In this document: piece by piece, positions 49,630 to 61,719 of the stretch
Numbering within the stretch: position 1 is the first letter of the stretch
Layout: every line of letters begins with the position of its first letter
Source of the DNA: Blasia pusilla
Taxonomy: Eukaryota; Marchantiophyta; Marchantiopsida; Blasiales
Assembly (NCBI GenBank): GCA_050084515.1
Contig: CM114272.1
Coordinates: 33,790,001-33,854,000 of the forward strand
Length of the DNA stretch: 64,000 nt
Reading direction: 5' to 3'
Translations under genes and position numbers: made by a program
The notes under the pieces: model-generated
The model's database searches: none
The model's input: only the letters and a program-made list of their open reading frames with translations
Told to the model about the DNA's origin: nothing

Positions 49630-50628
49630 TGTCGCGCCCCTACTCTCCTTGAACGTCAATCTTTAGTGTTGCGGAAGCGTGCGTTTAGTAGGTCACAAAC
49701 TCATCGCCGATCTACACCCAAACACGCACTCTCGTTAGTCGGGTTTGGCCAACCGGCGTTCCAACCCACCGAGTCCTCAACTCGGCATCTCATCAAGCTC
49801 AACCTTCCTTAGTTCCTAGCTCCCAACACATGGCAAGTCCTTCAAGACTTGGAACAGACTTCCTGGTTAGTCCAGGGATCTAAACGGCACTTACACGCCT
49901 AGCGATCCCAACTGTTCAACGGTCCTCGTGTGAGTTCCGAACCGAGACCCAAGTAATTGAGTCGCGGCGTGAAATCCAAGAGGGATGTCTAAAATCGCCT
50001 CAATGGACTTGGTGCAGGTTTTCCAACCCAACGCCCAAACTCGCGTTCCGTTCCATGCCCTTGAGCCGCCCCGCGGCGCCCAAAGTGGGGTTTGGGTTCC
50101 AAGCACTCTCGGAGACCTTCCCCCTTACTAGTACTTATGGGGTTCTCCAATAACCCCTCCCCTTTGGGAAAAGAGGTTCGGCCCTTCATTGTGGCCCTCA
50201 ACCCGACTCCACTTACAGTCGTTTTCGGGTCGTATCTCGGCCGCTGCTTATGCGTTTACAACGATCTTTGGTGCGTTTGAACCAGCTCTCTATAAGCTTT
50301 CCAACGCACTCTTATTTGCTCCAAACGCATCTCGGCGCTAAAAGTTATGGCCATAAATACAGTCGGAAACTCTCAAACGCAAGTGGCGTTCCAAGTCCGG
50401 ATCTTTCCTTTGGCAACCCACTTCCTAGACTCGACTTCTTTCAAGTCTCATTCCGCGTTTGGTCCAGGTTTCCGAGTCGCGACCATCACATCTGAAACGC
50501 GACTTCTCGCTCGCGTCTCATCTCTTGTCTCCTCTTTGAGACGACTCCAACGCTAAACCATCTTAGCGTGAGCCCGCTAATGTTCCGATGTTCCGCTTGG
50601 CACTTGTTTGGTCATGAGGGTCGCGACA
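49630..50628 (-). repeat. 3' LTR of the gypsy element
   Basis: Starts TGTCGCGCC and ends GTCGCGACA on the plus strand, 999 bases long, and aligns end to end with 55955-56953. The open frames inside it are repeated in the other LTR and are not genes. Confidence 0.95.
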
Positions 50629-51305
50629 CTCACCCCTCTTTTAGAGGTTGATGCCCTCATCAACGCAAACCTTTATTATGTCAAGTCTCCTGGGCAGCCT
50701 ACCGCTTGACATTGAATTGCGTTCTGGTGGCTAACCCGCAATTCCTCTTAGTCTTTAGTTGTCGCTTTGCCCCACTTAGAATTATTAGCCTCTCATCTTC
50801 GATAAGCTTGGACTAGTTCCAAGGAACTAACCTATCAAATAAGCTAACTAAGTGTGCAACCTTAGACTCTTTCGACTCATTACCTGTTTACCTGGTCCAC
50901 AAATCATACTACTATTGGGTCGCTCTCGTATTCGACTTAGGCGCGTCACTAAGTTTACTCATGTGGCCACAAGTAAGATGACCCCAAGCCCCAAGACAGA
51001 CTTCATCTGCCCCGCCGACGCTAGGGCGAGCCCGAGTGTAATCCAACACAAGGTCCTGTTCTAGGTGCTTATCCACATACGAGCTCTCACCTCAAATACT
51101 CCTTGTCTGTCCTCTTGTCGTACATTCTAAGTCTATGATGAACGACTCATAGCCATGCACTACCACATACAAATTGCAATCAACACTGGTATCGAATCTC
51201 CAAATCCATACACTCCTTTATTGCAACACTAGCATATTCTAGTTACAACGGCCTTCGGCCCAAGATTCCAGTGATTACAAGTCATGTCTCTAGCTTCTCC
51301 TCATA

Positions 51306-52805
51306 CTAACGTATGTGCTTCGCTTGTGTTTGCTTGAAGTCACACAACAACTCTTGCGTGTGTTCCAAATCCGCCTCCGCAATCCAAGTCGCCTCCTTCA
51401 CATGGTAGCCCTTCCATTTTACCAAGTATTCATACTTGTTGGCCCGACGCCTCAAACGTAAGATGGTCTCGACCTCGAACTCCGGCTCCTCATTTACGAT
51501 GACCGGGTGCGGTCTCACCACCTGTCTCCGCTCAAAACGTCCATTATCTTGAAGGTATTTCTTCAATAATGACACATGAAAGGTCGGGTGAATCTTGAAC
51601 TCGTCCGGCAGCCTCAACGTATACACATCCTCAAACGGGTTTGCGACAATCACATACGGTCCAGCATACTTGGCAGACAGCTTCGATAGACAACTCTTTC
51701 GGAAGAGTGAGATTCTTCACACTCAACCACACTTGTTCTCTAACTTGGAATCGTACTTGGCGCCGACTCTTGTTAGCATGCTTCACGTACCTCATTTGAG
51801 CCTTTGCAAGACTTCGCCTCGCGCTCACTTCTCGTTCTCGCATCTCTACCAACAAACTTTCTACCGTAAACTTGTCGTGTTCGTGCCAATGTAGTACCCT
51901 TCGAAGGGCTAGATCAAGAGGCCCTTCGGCTCGTCCATTTGCCAGGAGAAACGGAGATTCTCCCGTTGCGAAATCTTGGTCGAGTTGTAGCATATTCCGC
52001 CATGCTCACCACTTGACCCAATCGCGTTGATCAAAGACGACATAATTCCTCAATCGATTCACGATAGAGTTTACCTTTTCGATCTGTCCATCCGTCTGCG
52101 GGGTGGAAAGCCGTCTTGAAACTCAGCTTGGTCTTAAACCTTCAACAAGTGCTTCCGAAGCACGGTAAACTTTGGATCCCGATCTGAAACAATGCTCCTC
52201 GGCAAACCATGAGCACGCCACCAACTATCGAGAAATAGTTGCGCCGTCGTATACGCCGTTGCGGAATCCACCGTCGGCATGAATCTCGCCAACTTGCTAA
52301 ACCGATCAACAATCACAAGTATAGCGTTGTATCCCCCAGATTCCGGAAGACTCGTGATGAAATCCATACTCACTTTTTGCAAGGGTCCTTCGGGGATCGG
52401 CAAGGGATGCAGCAAGCCCTGTTTCTTTTCATAAGAGACTCTTTTCGCTTGGCAGGTCACACCGGTCTTCACATATTGAGCAACATCCTCCTTCATGTTG
52501 GGCCAAAAGAACCGCTTCGACAAAACAGCTAGCGTAGATTTCTCTCCTTTATGTCCTGCCAAGGGCCCGTCGTGACATTCCGCTAACACCTTGGTTCGCA
52601 TTCTGCCTTGCCCTACATAGATCCTACTCTGTTTGAACCTTAGTAAATCGTGCCTCAAACTTATGTTGGTCACCTTCTCACCCTGCTTCAACTTCCTCAG
52701 GTATTCCCCTGCTTGAGCATCCTTCATATATCCTTCACGAATCCTTCTCTCCAGATCTGATTCCTTAGGGAACATTGCTCTCAAGACCTGTGTCGTCGAT
52801 GGCAT
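51306..52805 (-). pseudogene. Gypsy integrase with C-terminal chromodomain, frameshifted
   Basis: The N-terminal zinc-binding segment shows histidines in ECHDGPLAGHKG and then VKTGVTCQAK, where the first cysteine of the usual CxxC is glycine. The core has KVSMDFITSLPESGG and RSIVSDRDPKF with two catalytic aspartates; the glutamate motif TDGQIEKVN is found near 52075 in another frame. The next piece (51993-51631) holds the C-terminal region. 51653-51306 ends in a chromodomain: EVETILRLRRRANKYEYLV, then KWKGYHVKEATWIAEADL. Chromodomains direct chromovirus insertion towards marked chromatin. At least two frame breaks prevent a working protein. Confidence 0.9.
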
Positions 52806-52914
52806 GTGTTATCCTTACGACTTAACGCATCTGGAATCACATTATCTTTACCTGGCTTGTGGATCAACTCTACATCCATCGCTAAGGTATCATGCCACCG
52901 CAGATTGTTTCGTG

Positions 52915-54060
52915 TCACTCGATCCTGGTCTCAAAATACTTGAGTGATATATTATCGGTGAATACTCGAGTCCTGTGGAGCCCTAGATAATGCCGCCACT
53001 TCCTCAAGCAATGTACCACCGCGAACAACTCTTTCTCGTGAGTAGGCCATCTCCTTTCAGTATCGCTAAGCTTCTTGCTCTCATATGCCACCGGTCTCCC
53101 TTCTTGCACCAACATTCCTGCAACCGCGAAATCACTAGCATCGGTATGCACTTCGAACGGTTTGTCAAACTCCGACAACTTTAACACTGGTTCCTGCGAT
53201 AGAATCTGCTTCACTCGGTTGAATGCCTCATTAACTTCATGGGTCCAAGTCGTGTTGGCAAACTTTGCCGTCCAATCCGTGAGAGGTCTCACAATTCCCA
53301 AAAAGTTTTTTACATAAGTACAGTAAAATTGCACCGCACCTATGAACCTCCTCATCCCCTTTACAGTGGATGGGGTTTCCCACTCGGAAATCGCTTTTAC
53401 CTTTTCCATGTCTGGACTGACGCCATCTGCACTGACCACGTGACCCAAGAATTTGATCTTACTCAAACCAAATTCGCTCTTCTCTACATTCGCATACAAC
53501 TGATTTGCCCTTAGCTTAGACAAGACCGCTCTCACATGTCGAACGTGCTCCTCTAGTGACTTCGAATAGATAAGTATATCATCGATATAGATGATAACAT
53601 ACTCATCCATTTCCTTGTGAAAAATGGAGTTCATCAATGTGGTGAACGTCGGAGGCGCGTTACATAGACCGAAAGGCATCACTACAAACTCAAAGGAACC
53701 GTATCTCGTCTTGCACGGAGTCTTCTCCACATCTGCCTCGGCAATCCGAATCTGGTAATATCCTGACTTCAAGTCAATCCTACTGAAATATCTCGCGCTG
53801 CCCGACCTATCAAAGAGATCATCTATCCTTGGAAGAGGATAATTGTTCGAACCGTCACTTTGTTCGATGCACGATAATCAACACACACACCTCATCTTTC
53901 CATCCTTCTTCTTTACAAAGAGAACAGATGCTCCATAAGGTGACTTGCTAGTCCTAATGTAACCCTTTTCCAAGAGCTCACTTAATCGCTTTTTCAACTC
54001 AAGAAGTTCCTCCCGATTCAACCTATATGGTGCTTTTGAAGGCGGTTGGGAACTGGTATG
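52915..54060 (-). pseudogene. Gypsy reverse transcriptase-RNase H, frameshifted
   Basis: The longest intact piece, 53772-52915, contains the RT finger and palm motifs MKSGYYQIRI, VMPFGLCNAPPTF and the catalytic YIDD in VIIYIDDILIYSK, then FLGHVVSADGV and the RNase H start PFEVHTDASDFAVAGML. The upstream RT portion continues in other frames to about 54060. The enzyme would copy the element RNA into DNA; frame breaks at both ends make it inactive. Confidence 0.92.
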
Positions 54061-54401
54061 ATCTCTATCTTATGATCTACGGCTCTATCGGGCGGCAATT
54101 CATCGGAAGCTCATTTGTCAAGACATCCCCAAACTCTGGACCACTTCCTGGAGTGGTTCTAGGATTCCCCTTGAGGCGGCGTCACGATCTCTCGATATCT
54201 TTACGCTTGTAGCCTCCTCCACTTGTCTCATCAAGCGGAAAATCCATCCTCCAACTCGGTCATGCTCCTCCTTGTGATCGAGTTCACCAACTCCATCTTC
54301 GCTGAACCTCACGGACCAACCGCACTTTTTGAATAACCGTTTGCCTTTTAGCAAGACGCTCAACCTCAATGGTCGGCGTCTTAACTCCACCTCATACGCA
54401 T

Positions 54402-55811
54402 CTAGGAATATATTCCCAAAACTCCGTCAATGGCGTCCCATTTCGCATACAAAGGAAATTCTCCTTCAACTCGAATACCCCGCATCCTCTTTGTCAAACC
54501 CAAGACCAAATCAAGTCCGATGAGACTTGCCTCCTGCAAATCCCACTCGAATGGGCCGTCCGCCTTAGAGGTAGACGGCCCGCCCTTCACGATTCTCGGG
54601 CTTAGGAAGGAGTCGAAGCACTGTATCCACGAGCAACAACACATCGCGATCAGCAATCTTGGATCTTAGGTACACCAAATTGTGCGTCCTCTTGGTGACT
54701 TGAAGGGACGTCTCCATATCGCCCGCCATGATGCTTAGCAAAAACGCAATCATACTCTTATTACTAACCTTCGGTTTCGAACACCCTTCCGACAGGTGAC
54801 CCGGTTCGCCACGGTTGTAGCATACGACCTTGCCGTTCCTGTCTTTGATTGTTGTCCTCCTTTCGGCCGCGCGAAGTTCCACTCGTTTTCTTTGCGCCGG
54901 GCGACGACTCTCCTGGTTCGTGTTGGCCCCCACTCCAGCCTCTTTTGAACGCCTCCTTATTTTTCGACTTCTTCGAAAAAACTTTTGACTCGAAGGGTTT
55001 TTGGGTTTGGACCTCATCGTCCCCAATCCGCTCCGCTAGCTTCGAAGGTCCGCGCAGTCTCGCAACGTCGGCATTCGGTAAAGGGCCTTCTCGGCCGCTC
55101 GGCTTGAGTCCACTAATGAAGATAGCCTTCTTCGGCGTGCTCATCCATCTTCGGACTAGAAGTCGGTTTAGCACTAAACTCCCTCACATACGCGCTTAGG
55201 AACCACTCTGCGCATCCGCACGCATTCCACCGTGTCACGCAACCCTTGGTACTCGGAGTGAACCGATCCCCAATCAACTCCTTGAACTCCTCCCAACTCG
55301 GAGGTGACTCACCGCCCGATATTCCTCTCGTTGAGCGGTCCATCATTGCGAGCATGATCCTTAAGAAAGTAACGGCTACCGTCACCTTGTCTGCTCAATG
55401 ACCTTCTTCGCGCCTCGGCATGCGCCTGATTCGATTCCGTAAGGAAATCCTTCACTTTCATGCGCCCCCTCCGATAAATGGCGTGGCGGGTTCGTCTTCT
55501 GCAGAGCTTTTTGCCCTTTTCGGGTTTCGAGTGGCCTCTAACTCCGCAATCCGCTTGCTTTGCTGGGACATCTGCTCCACCAACACCTTCAACAAGTCCA
55601 ACGTCTGGCTCGACTCCGTCCTTTCCCCTGAGTTTGGGCCCACTGGCCCCGCGGAAGGAGTCGCCACTGGGACGTCCTCACGACTGGCGTTCAGCTCTTC
55701 GGGAGTCTCCGACTCCTCTATAGCTTCACGGTCCGGCATTGGTTCCTCTCTCGGTTCACGTCGCTTGATTCGGCGCTTCTTGGGTTGTTCTCCCTCGATC
55801 GCCATCTCCAA
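54402..55811 (-). pseudogene. Gypsy gag and protease remnants
   Basis: 55811-55458 encodes a charged gag start with a possible short coiled coil (EQMSQQSKRIAELEATR). 55385-55113 holds a capsid-like piece with WEEFKELIGDRFTPS. 55026-54565 contains the zinc knuckle region CYNRGEPGHLSEGC, in which the second cysteine of CCHC is arginine. It is followed by a protease-like segment (DRDVLLLVDT) where the aspartate-threonine pair survives without the expected glycine. Multiple frame changes separate the pieces. Confidence 0.8.
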
Positions 55812-55940
55812 GCCAACTCACTCAGATCTACTCCTCGTTTCTTGCGTCCCTCCTCGAGCGTCCGAGTCTAGCCGCTACCTTGAAATTTCCCAAGCGTCCG
55901 GCTGATCCCACGACCCCAAGTTCTCGCTCACCAAGGATAA

Positions 55941-55952
55941 GCTCTGATACCA
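55941..55952 (-). other. Primer binding site of the gypsy element (tRNA-iMet)
   Basis: In element orientation TGGTATCAGAGC, an exact match to the common plant initiator-methionine primer site, two bases from the LTR. Confidence 0.92.
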
Positions 55953-55954
55953 CT

Positions 55955-56953
55955 TGTCGCGCCCCTACTCTCCTTGAACGTCAATCTTTAGTGTTGCGGA
56001 AGCGTGCGTTCAGTAGGTCACGAACTCATCGCCGATCTACACCCAAACACGCACTCTCGTTAGTCGGGTTTGGCCAACCGGCGTTCCAACCCACCGAGTC
56101 CTCAACTCGGCATCTCATCAAGCTCAACCTTCCTTAGTTCCTAGCTCCCAACACATGGCAAGTCCTTCAAGACTTGGAACAGACTTCCTGGTTAGTCCAG
56201 GGATCTAAAACGGCACTTACACGCCTAGCGATCCCAAGCTGCTCAACGGTCCTCGTGTGAGTTCGAACCGAGACCCAAGTAATTGAGTCGCGGCGTGAAA
56301 TCCAAGAGGGATGTCTAAAATCGCCTCAATGGACTTGGTGCAGGTTTTCCAACCCAACGCCCAAACTCGCGTTCCGTTCCATGCCCTTGAGCCGCCCCGC
56401 GGCGCCCAAAGTGGGGTTTGGGTTCCAAGCACTCTCGGAGACCTTCCCCCTTACTAGTACTTATGGGGTTCTCCAATAACCCCTCCCCTTTGGGAAAAGA
56501 GGTTCGGCCCTTCATTGTGGCCCTCAACCCGACTCCACTTACAGTCGTTTTCGGTCGTATCTCGGCGCTACTTATGCGTTTACAACGATCTTTGGTGCGT
56601 TTGAACCAGCTCTCTATAAGCTTTCCAACGCACTCTTATTTGCTCCAAACGCATCTCGGCGCTAAAAGTTATGGCCATAAATACAGTCGGAAACTCTCAA
56701 ACGCAAGTGGCGTTCCAAGTCCGGATCTTTCCTTTGGCAACCCACTTCCTAGACTCGACTTCTTTCAAGTCTCATTCCGCGTTTGGTCCAGGTTTCCGAG
56801 TCGCGACCATCATATCTGAAACGCGACTTCTCGCTCGCGTCTCATCTCTTGTCTCCTCTTTGAGACAACTCCAACGCGTAAACCATCTTAGCGTGAGCCC
56901 GCTAATGTTCCGATGTTCCGCTTGGCACTTGTTTGGTCATGAGGGTCGCGACA
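55955..56953 (-). repeat. 5' LTR of the gypsy element
   Basis: 999 bases, nearly identical to 49630-50628, with scattered single-base changes and compensating small indels. Confidence 0.95.
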
Positions 56954-57154
56954 CTACCCCTCCCCCTCCTCTTCCCGAGGATCAATGTTTGCTTACTTGA
57001 CCATGTAGGAAAGATTCTAAATGCATGTAATATATTAGAACTTGATCGGTCAATTTGTTGGTATCTGATGCGATGACTTGATCTTACATGTCAATGGACG
57101 TCATAAGCACAAAGAGTCCCTAGTGGACTATGAATAGTGACAATAGTTCCAAGG

Positions 57155-57460
57155 GTGTCGCGACCCTCACAACCAACCCAAATGTAAGGGAGCAAATTAT
57201 GGATATCAACCTTGGACCTCGATTCATGGCTCATATCTTGGATCTTGGTAAGAGACTTATTAAGATTCATTGGACTATTGGAAGTGCCAAGCGCGAGAAT
57301 GTTGTTTTAGGTGCCTGGACTATTTAAGAAGTCTGTCCCAAGTTTAGAAAGACTTGCCACTATTGGGAAGTGAGGATTTTGGAACTATTGGGCTTGATAG
57401 ATATGACGACTTAGGAACTTGAGGAGATGTAAGGCTGATGGATTTCTTCGACTCAAACCT
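57155..57460 (+). repeat. Diverged LTR relic of the same gypsy family, opposite orientation
   Basis: It starts TGTCGCGACCCTCA like the gypsy LTR read in its own direction. Further on, AAGTCTGTCCCAAG, GACTTGCCA and the region to about 57450 align with the distal part of that LTR, with many changes and a large internal deletion. It lies only 200 bases beyond the intact element and points the other way. Confidence 0.65.
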
Positions 57461-58871
57461 TTCAATTATTTGCTCAGTGAGGCCCTTTATAACAATATAA
57501 TTGCTTTAGAGGGAAATTGTTGAAATTGATGGTTGTGCAATTCATGAGATTTAAAATACGGATATGAATGATTTAAACTCTTCAATAAATTTTGAATTAT
57601 CTTATTTTGTTGAGAGGGTCCAGTGTCAAAAGGAGAGGTGTTCAAAAATCAAGAAAGGATTCTCCAATAATAATATAGATGTACAGTTTAAATGGTTGAC
57701 TTTCGGCAGGAAGTAGTGTTTCCTAGTGGGTCTTATCAAACAAATTTATATTATCTCTATATCATTATTGGAGATCTTTATTTTGGCAATTCTTCTCTTC
57801 TTGACACTTTCGACCAATACGATCACTTGCCTTTAGAACCAATGGGATAATTCTTTCTTAATTTTCAAAACTTGATAGTCTTGAAAACCTATCACTATAA
57901 TGATTTTGGATGCTTACGCTAGGCTGTCTTATTGATTTGATGAAAAATGTTATGTATTTTCAATATTTCCTTACAAATACAATTTTCTGATATTTTCGGA
58001 ATAATGCATATTTTTCTTTGTCGGTCAGATTTCGAATTAGAGAGACACTCTACACAGATTTTTCAAGTTCATCCTTCTTTTCCCACGAAGGACTTATGAT
58101 CCACACCACCTATTAGCCATAAATCCAAAGGGTGTGATCATTATCATGTTTACACATGTTCCTCCTATCAAAGTTTGTGCGAGACCCTGTGTGTTCAGAT
58201 GGAGTTAAGCATGCGCTTAAATCCCTTCCTTACCCTTGAATGAATTGCAAGCCTGTGGAAACGGATTTGAAATATTGTAGGACACAAGCAGTCAGGCGTA
58301 GTAGCTTTCGTTCAGGCACCGAGACATGTGAGAAAGTACCGTGGGCATTTTGCAAAGCGGGGTTGGCGATTGTGCTGGTGGGAAGGACTAAAGACTGACA
58401 TCAGCAGAACTGGCTGACAACATTATTAGATGCGCTTGCATTTACATTCCGCAGGACGTCTCCGTTAACTCCGATCGGTCGCTGGGAGGTTGTGTTGGAC
58501 TAGTGTGGTCAATTTCCGCCTGAGCGATGAATGATGCTCGTACTTCATATGAATACAAGTCTAGTAATACGATTCTCGTGTCGTGGAACGGCAGTGCTGC
58601 CGTAATTGAAGGCCGAGTACGTTCCTGTGAGTCGCGTCAAGGGGAATGAATCTATTCCTGTGAGATTATGGAGTGCAAGCACATTGTCGGGAATTTTTTA
58701 TATCGTCAATTGGCTTTTGATTTTTACCGCGAGAGATGTGAAGGCAGAGACTGTCCTCGTAGTGCAAATTGGGATTCAAATATTATCAGTGGCCTGCAGA
58801 AGTTTGAGAATTGTCCTCTCTATTACTAGCGGAATTAGTAACAGCGACAGATCTATTGCGCAGAAGTGCGC
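57461..58871. other. Intergenic region upstream of GCN2
   Basis: No supported gene. The frame at 58606-58917 overlaps the GCN2 start in another frame and has no domain. The last few hundred bases are presumably the GCN2 promoter and leader. Confidence 0.45.
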
Positions 58872-60696
58872 ATGGGGGGGAAAGGGCGTGGTAAGCACAA
58901 GCGTGCAGGCAAATTGAAGGCGAGGCAGTCAGCTCTGAAAGACAGCTATAATGACCACGCGGATCAAAATGACGAGATTTTGGAAGAGCTTACCGCCTTG
59001 TAAGTCCATCTCCCTCACCTACCCTTTTAAGGCGTCAACTTAAACCATACTTCATTCGTAATCTGGTGGACTTTAAGGCCTGTTGTTCATTGTTACTTAA
59101 AGTATGGAGGATTGTGATAACGAGGCATCCATTAGCAAACTTGTAGATGCCTTCCCCAAACTATCCCTGATACGTAACGCGTGATGTGGTGTTGGTCCTC
59201 AAATTTGAATCCAACATTGTCACGTTAAGTCAGTCCATGTAACCTCATTTTCGCTTCGATTCATGTCTTTATCAAATGAATTTGCAGTTTCATAAAGTAC
59301 TCTGTGTGTTCGGGCGTGCAGAGCTGCTATATTTCAGGATGATTTCAAGCTCATATCAGAAAAGCCTAGAGTAGAATTCAGCATCAACTTGCGGTATGTC
59401 GATTTTCTTAGTGATAAAAGAACTTTGAGGCTTCAATGCAGCGAGTTATCATTCTTCCATGAAATGTGCTTTTTAAAGAGGAATATCAAATGTCCTGAAT
59501 TCGTTCACAGGTATTATTTGCTGAATCACTTGTGAGAAGTCCACAAGAAATGAAAGCAGAAAACAGTACATACGAATGTAATAATCAAAATTTGAATGCG
59601 AGTTTAGTATGGCGGAGAGAATTCCACAAAGTTGTGAGGTGACAATCTGATTCATCGGTTGTATGTTTCTCAGTCCTCACTCCGTTGACGATGAAGCTGA
59701 TAAAGATTATCTCTCAGCCGAGCTCTTTGTTAGGTAAGGATAAGAACCAGATGCAGAGATGAGTTTGACTCTGTTCAACATAAACTGATCCAAACGACAC
59801 TTCAGTTCACAGAGTCTCTACCTTGCCCTTCAAGATGACTTTTAATGTTTTGGGGAACAAGTTTGATACGGGTATTGAAGTTTAGATTCGTGTATGTTAT
59901 ATTTCCTTCGTGATAATAGATAGCCTGTATAAGTGGAATAGTTAGTATTAGCCTGCACATGTGAGTACTTGAAAGAGTTGTGTCTTGAATCCGACTTGCA
60001 AAAGCTTGAATTCAGGATCATCATAATTTGTTCAAATGGACGCAATTTAAAATGGTTACTGCAGTCACAGACAACTTCTTGGCACCCACTTCGGGACAAT
60101 TTCCTTCCGAGTTTGGTTGTGAAAGTGAATTGGACCCTCGTTTAAGATTCATGTGTGCGTCTGTTTCCTCTCCAATTTCCCCACTTACACTGAGGGCTTC
60201 TATTTTGTTCCGCTCCTGAATTTTTGTGTACCGTTTGCTGGAAACAGATTCATAATCACCAAGAAGTGCATTGTTTTCTCTTCAAATATGAGCTTTCATA
60301 AATATTTTTCAGTATGTGAAGTCAAAGGGCTATATTTTGAACTGACTATTGTGAATGTGTGTGCCTCATTTTGGAAATGTACGGAGAGTTTCTATTTGAG
60401 ATGTGGTGGTGGTGCTAGGTGTTCCTAAGTTGCGTTCTGCTGTGTAGTGGTAGGATACTATGGTCTCTTTAATTTGTCTGTCACAGCAATATTTTCTTCT
60501 TGGTCCAGACATTATGGCTGAGATTTTGGACATCTACAACAAGTTTTTAAGTCTCATTGGAAATCCTTAAGGTGGTAATCTCTCTTTCAGGTACTTACCT
60601 GGTTATCCTCAGAGGCCTCCGAGGCTTCAGATAACATCGAAGAAGGGGCTAACAGACGAGCAGCTGCAAAGCCTTCACTCAATGCTTCTTGAGCAG
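58872..60696 (+). CDS. GCN2: GCN2 eIF2-alpha kinase, N-terminal RWD part (continues beyond window)
   Basis: Four exons, 58872-58999, 59322-59393, 59674-59733 and 60591-60696, join in phase. The start MGGKGRGKHKRAGKLK is a basic leader like that of plant GCN2. ILEELTALAAIFQDDFKLIS opens the RWD domain and LPGYPQRPPRLQITSKKGLT carries its conserved YPxxxP turn. The RWD domain of GCN2 binds GCN1 on stalled ribosomes; the kinase and histidyl-tRNA-synthetase-like domains that sense uncharged tRNA must lie beyond base 64000 and cannot be seen. The coding part ends in phase 0 at a GTACCA donor, and the next intron contains a copia element in the same orientation. Other RWD proteins are possible in principle, but the basic leader and motif order fit GCN2 best. 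Confidence 0.85.
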
Positions 60697-60847
60697 GTAC
60701 CAGTTGTGTTTATTGATAGGCACCGCCCAGAACCATGACTATTGTGTTAGCGTGATATGAGAAATCAAAGGTGAAATGCACCATCTATACTATTAACAGA
60801 GGAGCGTTTTCACCTGGCGACACGGGAGAATTCACCACGTGGCAGTG

Positions 60848-60955
60848 GTAGGGGCAGGGGTACGGGGAGGGCTAGGGGGCATTCAAGTAAGTAGTAGGGG
60901 GAGGAGGTACGGGGAGGGCTAGGGGGAGGGGGCCATTCAAGTAACGGGGCTTTAG
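60848..60955. repeat. G-rich direct repeat in the GCN2 intron
   Basis: GGTACGGGGAGGGCTAGGGG followed by a CATTCAAGTAA word occurs twice, about 50 bases apart. The many runs of three to six guanines could form G-quadruplexes. It lies just before the copia LTR. Confidence 0.75.
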
Positions 60956-60973
60956 GGACCATGGAGTGGACTG

Positions 60974-61286
60974 TGTTAGATAAATACATTTTAGATAAAG
61001 ATGTTCGACTTAAAATGTGTTAAAGGAACTACCTAAATGCTGCTACTCTTAGCAGTCCGACATCTAAGCTAAAAGGGCCACTTGGTCACTTGGCTAGTTG
61101 GCCACTTGGTCACTTGGTCACTTGGTCACTTTGCCACTCAGACTATCTTGTCTCTAGCCAATATCCAGATTAGTATATAATCTGGGGCTTGAATAAACAT
61201 CAGGTTTGAAGTTCTCCATTAAGCTTAGTCGCAGCTTTACCATTGTATCATTACCATTGTGTCTACATCTCTCATATAGTTTAACA
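60974..61286 (+). repeat. 5' LTR of the second copia element
   Basis: Begins TGTTAGATAAAT and ends TTTAACA, giving the inverted TGTTA/TAACA termini. It contains tandem CACTTGGT words at about 61079-61135 and a TATATAAT stretch near 61190 that could serve as a TATA element. The five bases before it are GACTG. Confidence 0.82.
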
Positions 61287-61300
61287 GGTTATGGGCCTGA
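61287..61300 (+). other. Primer binding site overlapping the gag start codon
   Basis: GGTTATGGGCCTGA follows the LTR directly. It resembles the complement of the anticodon arm of initiator methionine tRNA, the half-tRNA primer type known from Drosophila copia. The ATG inside it opens the gag frame. Confidence 0.6.
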
Positions 61301-61719
61301 ATGGGAATCACGATGGTTTCCATGTTGGAATCTTTGATGGTTCTAACTGGAAAGAGTGGAAGAATCGTGTTTACAATCTTCTTGTTTACAGAGATTTATG
61401 GGACGCAGTTGTTAAAAGAGTATATAATACATCCGTGTCAGATGCGTCACCTACCTCTCCTTCTGAAACTGCAGATACAGCACCTCAAGTATATGTTCGT
61501 CAACGTATACTTCAAACACGGACTATTCAGCAGAATGAAAAGTTAGAAAGTCAGGCTCGCTCTCTGATTTGTTTACATTTGACAGGAGAACCTCTGGCTC
61601 TAACAGAACATCTTCATACAGCTCAAGAAGTATGGGCCTGCCTACGTCGCAGTTATGATACGACAGGTTCATTCTCTACTACTACACTTACAAGCATCCA
61701 TGTACAAACTCACTGTTGA
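61291..61719 (+). pseudogene. Copia gag, N-terminal part, truncated by frameshift
   Basis: The frame includes FDGSNWKEWKNRVYNLL, typical of copia gag, and EVWACLRRSYDTTGS. At about 61690 the gag similarity continues in the other frame, where the next open frame carries MYKLTVESCRSSRDFLSQLK. The break falls within the gag domain and not at a gag-pol junction, so it looks like a mutation. Confidence 0.85.

Larger units (their letters stand above)
49630..56953 (-). mobile_element. Complete Ty3/gypsy chromovirus with broken coding frames
   Basis: Two 999-base LTRs flank gag, protease, reverse transcriptase-RNase H, integrase and a chromodomain, read right to left on the minus strand. The primer binding site (55941-55952) matches initiator methionine tRNA and lies two bases inside the 5' LTR; a purine tract (element orientation AAAAGAGGGGTGAG) abuts the 3' LTR. 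ACCCC at 49625-49629 recurs at 56956-56960, displaced by two bases from the LTR end, and may be the target duplication. The LTRs differ at only about a dozen sites by eye, so insertion was fairly recent, yet every coding region has frameshifts or stops. Confidence 0.95.

Noticed and set aside
50092-50556. Open frames inside the gypsy LTR, repeated at 56418-57000
   Set aside because: They are LTR sequence in antisense to the element, duplicated because LTRs are duplicated.
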